Assembly (NCBI GenBank): GCA_946061345.1
Contig: CAMGRA010000060.1
Coordinates: forward strand, 1-5,666
DNA from: an uncultured Clostridia bacterium
Lineage (GTDB): Bacteria > Bacillota > Clostridia > Oscillospirales > Oscillospiraceae
Direction: 5' to 3'
DNA: 5,666 nt
Of this stretch, positions 4,966 through 5,666 are shown piece after piece. Position 1 is the stretch's first letter; each line of letters opens with the position of its first letter. The notes beneath the pieces are model-generated. The model saw only the letters and a list, made by a program, of their open reading frames with translations, searched no databases and was not told the DNA's origin. The position numbers and the translations under genes were made by a program.

Positions 4966-5004
4966 AAACAGGACGCACTGCGGTTTTGCAGCGCGTCCTG
5001 TTTT
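4966..5004. terminator. Bidirectional terminator between convergent genes
   Basis: AAACAGGACGC (4966-4976) pairs perfectly with GCGTCCTGTTT (4993-5003). Past one A-C mismatch, CTGC (4978-4981) pairs with GCAG (4988-4991) around the loop GGTTTT. On the + strand it is followed by a T/C-rich tract (5001-5010). On the - strand the bases beyond it (complement of 4951-4965) are also T-rich. It can serve both the lipoprotein operon and the converging dehydrogenase gene, whose stop codon is at 5016. Confidence 0.88.
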
Positions 5005-5015
5005 CTCTTCTGTTC

Positions 5016-5666
5016 TTATGATACAACGTTTTGCGGATGCCCCTCCAAAAAGGCCCGGAGATTCTCCGCCGCGATATGGTGCAGGCGCCGGCGCGTTTCT
5101 CTGGGCGCCCAGGCGATGTGGGGCGTCAGGAAGCAGTTGGGGGCGAAGAGCAGCGGGTTGTCCGCCGCGATGGGCTCCTTAGAGACCACGTCGGCACCGT
5201 AGGCAGCAAGAGCGCCGCTTTTCAGCGCGGCAGCCACCGCCGCCTCGTCGATGAGGCCGCCGCGGGCCGTATTGAGCAGGATGGCACCCGGCTTCATCTG
5301 AGCCAGGGTGCGGGCGTTCATCAGATGGAGGTTCTCCGCCGTCTGCGGACAGTGAAGCGAAACCACATCCGACTCCCGCAGGAGAATATCCAGCGGCACG
5401 AACCGCGCCCCCTCCGGCACCGGCTTTTCATGCCGCGCCGTGACGAGCAGGCGCATCCCGAAGGCCTGGGCCACCTTGCCCACGGACTGACCGATGGCAC
5501 CGTAGCCCACCAGGCCCATGGTTCTGCCGCTCAGCTCCGTCAGAGGCTTGTTCCAGAAGCAGAAATCCGGGCAGCGCTGCCACTGGCCGTCAAAGACCGC
5601 CGCCGAATGAAGCCCCACCTGCTGGGTGATCTCCAGCAGCAGGGCAAAGGTCATCTGGGTCACGGC
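5016..5666 (-). CDS. D-2-hydroxyacid dehydrogenase (glycerate dehydrogenase/hydroxypyruvate reductase-like), 5' part outside window
   Basis: About 216 C-terminal residues are visible; the reading frame stays open to the right edge, so roughly the first 100 residues (first half of the substrate domain) are missing. The enzyme reduces a 2-oxoacid such as hydroxypyruvate using NAD(P)H, or the reverse. The visible part starts inside the usual xxxMTFALLLE helix, continues with the CPDFCFW segment (near 5573-5553), and then the Rossmann motif GYGAIG (about 5507-5490). Catalytic residues of the family are all present: Arg in NTARGGLIDE (codon 5264-5262), Glu in SKEP (5177-5175) and His in TPHIAWAP (5120-5118). 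At the end of the second Rossmann strand an Ala-Arg pair (5438-5433) occupies the place where NAD-specific members carry Asp, hinting at NADPH preference. A GTG at 5663-5661 is internal, not a start. The gene converges on the queT operon across a shared terminator and appears unrelated to it. Confidence 0.9.
   Translation of the reverse strand, partial: AVTQMTFALLLEITQQVGLHSAAVFDGQWQRCPDFCFWNKPLTELSGRTMGLVGYGAIGQSVGKVAQAFGMRLLVTARHEKPVPEGARFVPLDILLRESDVVSLHCPQTAENLHLMNARTLAQMKPGAILLNTARGGLIDEAAVAAALKSGALAAYGADVVSKEPIAADNPLLFAPNCFLTPHIAWAPRETRRRLHHIAAENLRAFLEGHPQNVVS

Noticed and set aside
5661..5663. GTG as the start of the dehydrogenase.
   Set aside because: It lies within the conserved helix before the Rossmann domain, and the frame is open to the window edge, so the gene is simply cut off.

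Overview
The window is G+C-rich. AGGAGG-type ribosome sites precede almost every gene, and it carries a lipoprotein, an ECF-type queuosine-precursor permease, a TraX-family protein and a Gx-family transporter. Together these point to a Gram-positive anaerobe of the Clostridia, plausibly an Oscillospiraceae-like gut bacterium (inference from gene families and signals only). There are seven genes: six on the + strand and one on the - strand that runs off the right edge. No stretch over 300 bases is gene-free, and I see no tRNA, rRNA, CRISPR array or insertion sequence.

Left region (1-2382), cell-wall pair. The first 130 bases hold a near-consensus promoter pointing left, out of the window, followed by a promoter pointing right. 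The rightward unit encodes a membrane-anchored glycoside hydrolase family 3 (GH3) protein with a Thr/Glu/Pro linker, then a phage-endolysin-like N-acetylmuramoyl-L-alanine amidase with an S-layer-homology-like tail. The pair ends at a strong intrinsic terminator. Two things stand out. The GH3 protein lacks the catalytic and binding histidines expected of NagZ-type enzymes. The amidase ribosome-binding site and start codon lie inside a 46-base, almost perfect hairpin with a GAAA tetraloop, which looks like a translational lock.

Middle region (2386-3240). A single TraX-family integral membrane protein has its own strong promoter (TTGCAA, 17 bp, TATAAT with an extended -10). No conjugation genes are nearby.

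Right-middle region (3266-5004), apparent three-gene operon. A good promoter gives a leader of about 62 bases that looks like a small preQ1 riboswitch overlapping the Shine-Dalgarno of queT. The queT gene is followed tightly by a Gx/heptaprenyl-diphosphate-synthase-component-I-type membrane protein (start corrected to TTG at 3880) and a lipoprotein of unrecognised family with an HDHLH motif. If the riboswitch is real, preQ1 levels may control all three genes, which would tie the Gx transporter and the lipoprotein to queuosine-precursor salvage.

Right edge (5016-5666). A D-2-hydroxyacid (glycerate/hydroxypyruvate-type) dehydrogenase converges on the operon. A long hairpin at 4966-5003 probably terminates transcription from both sides.
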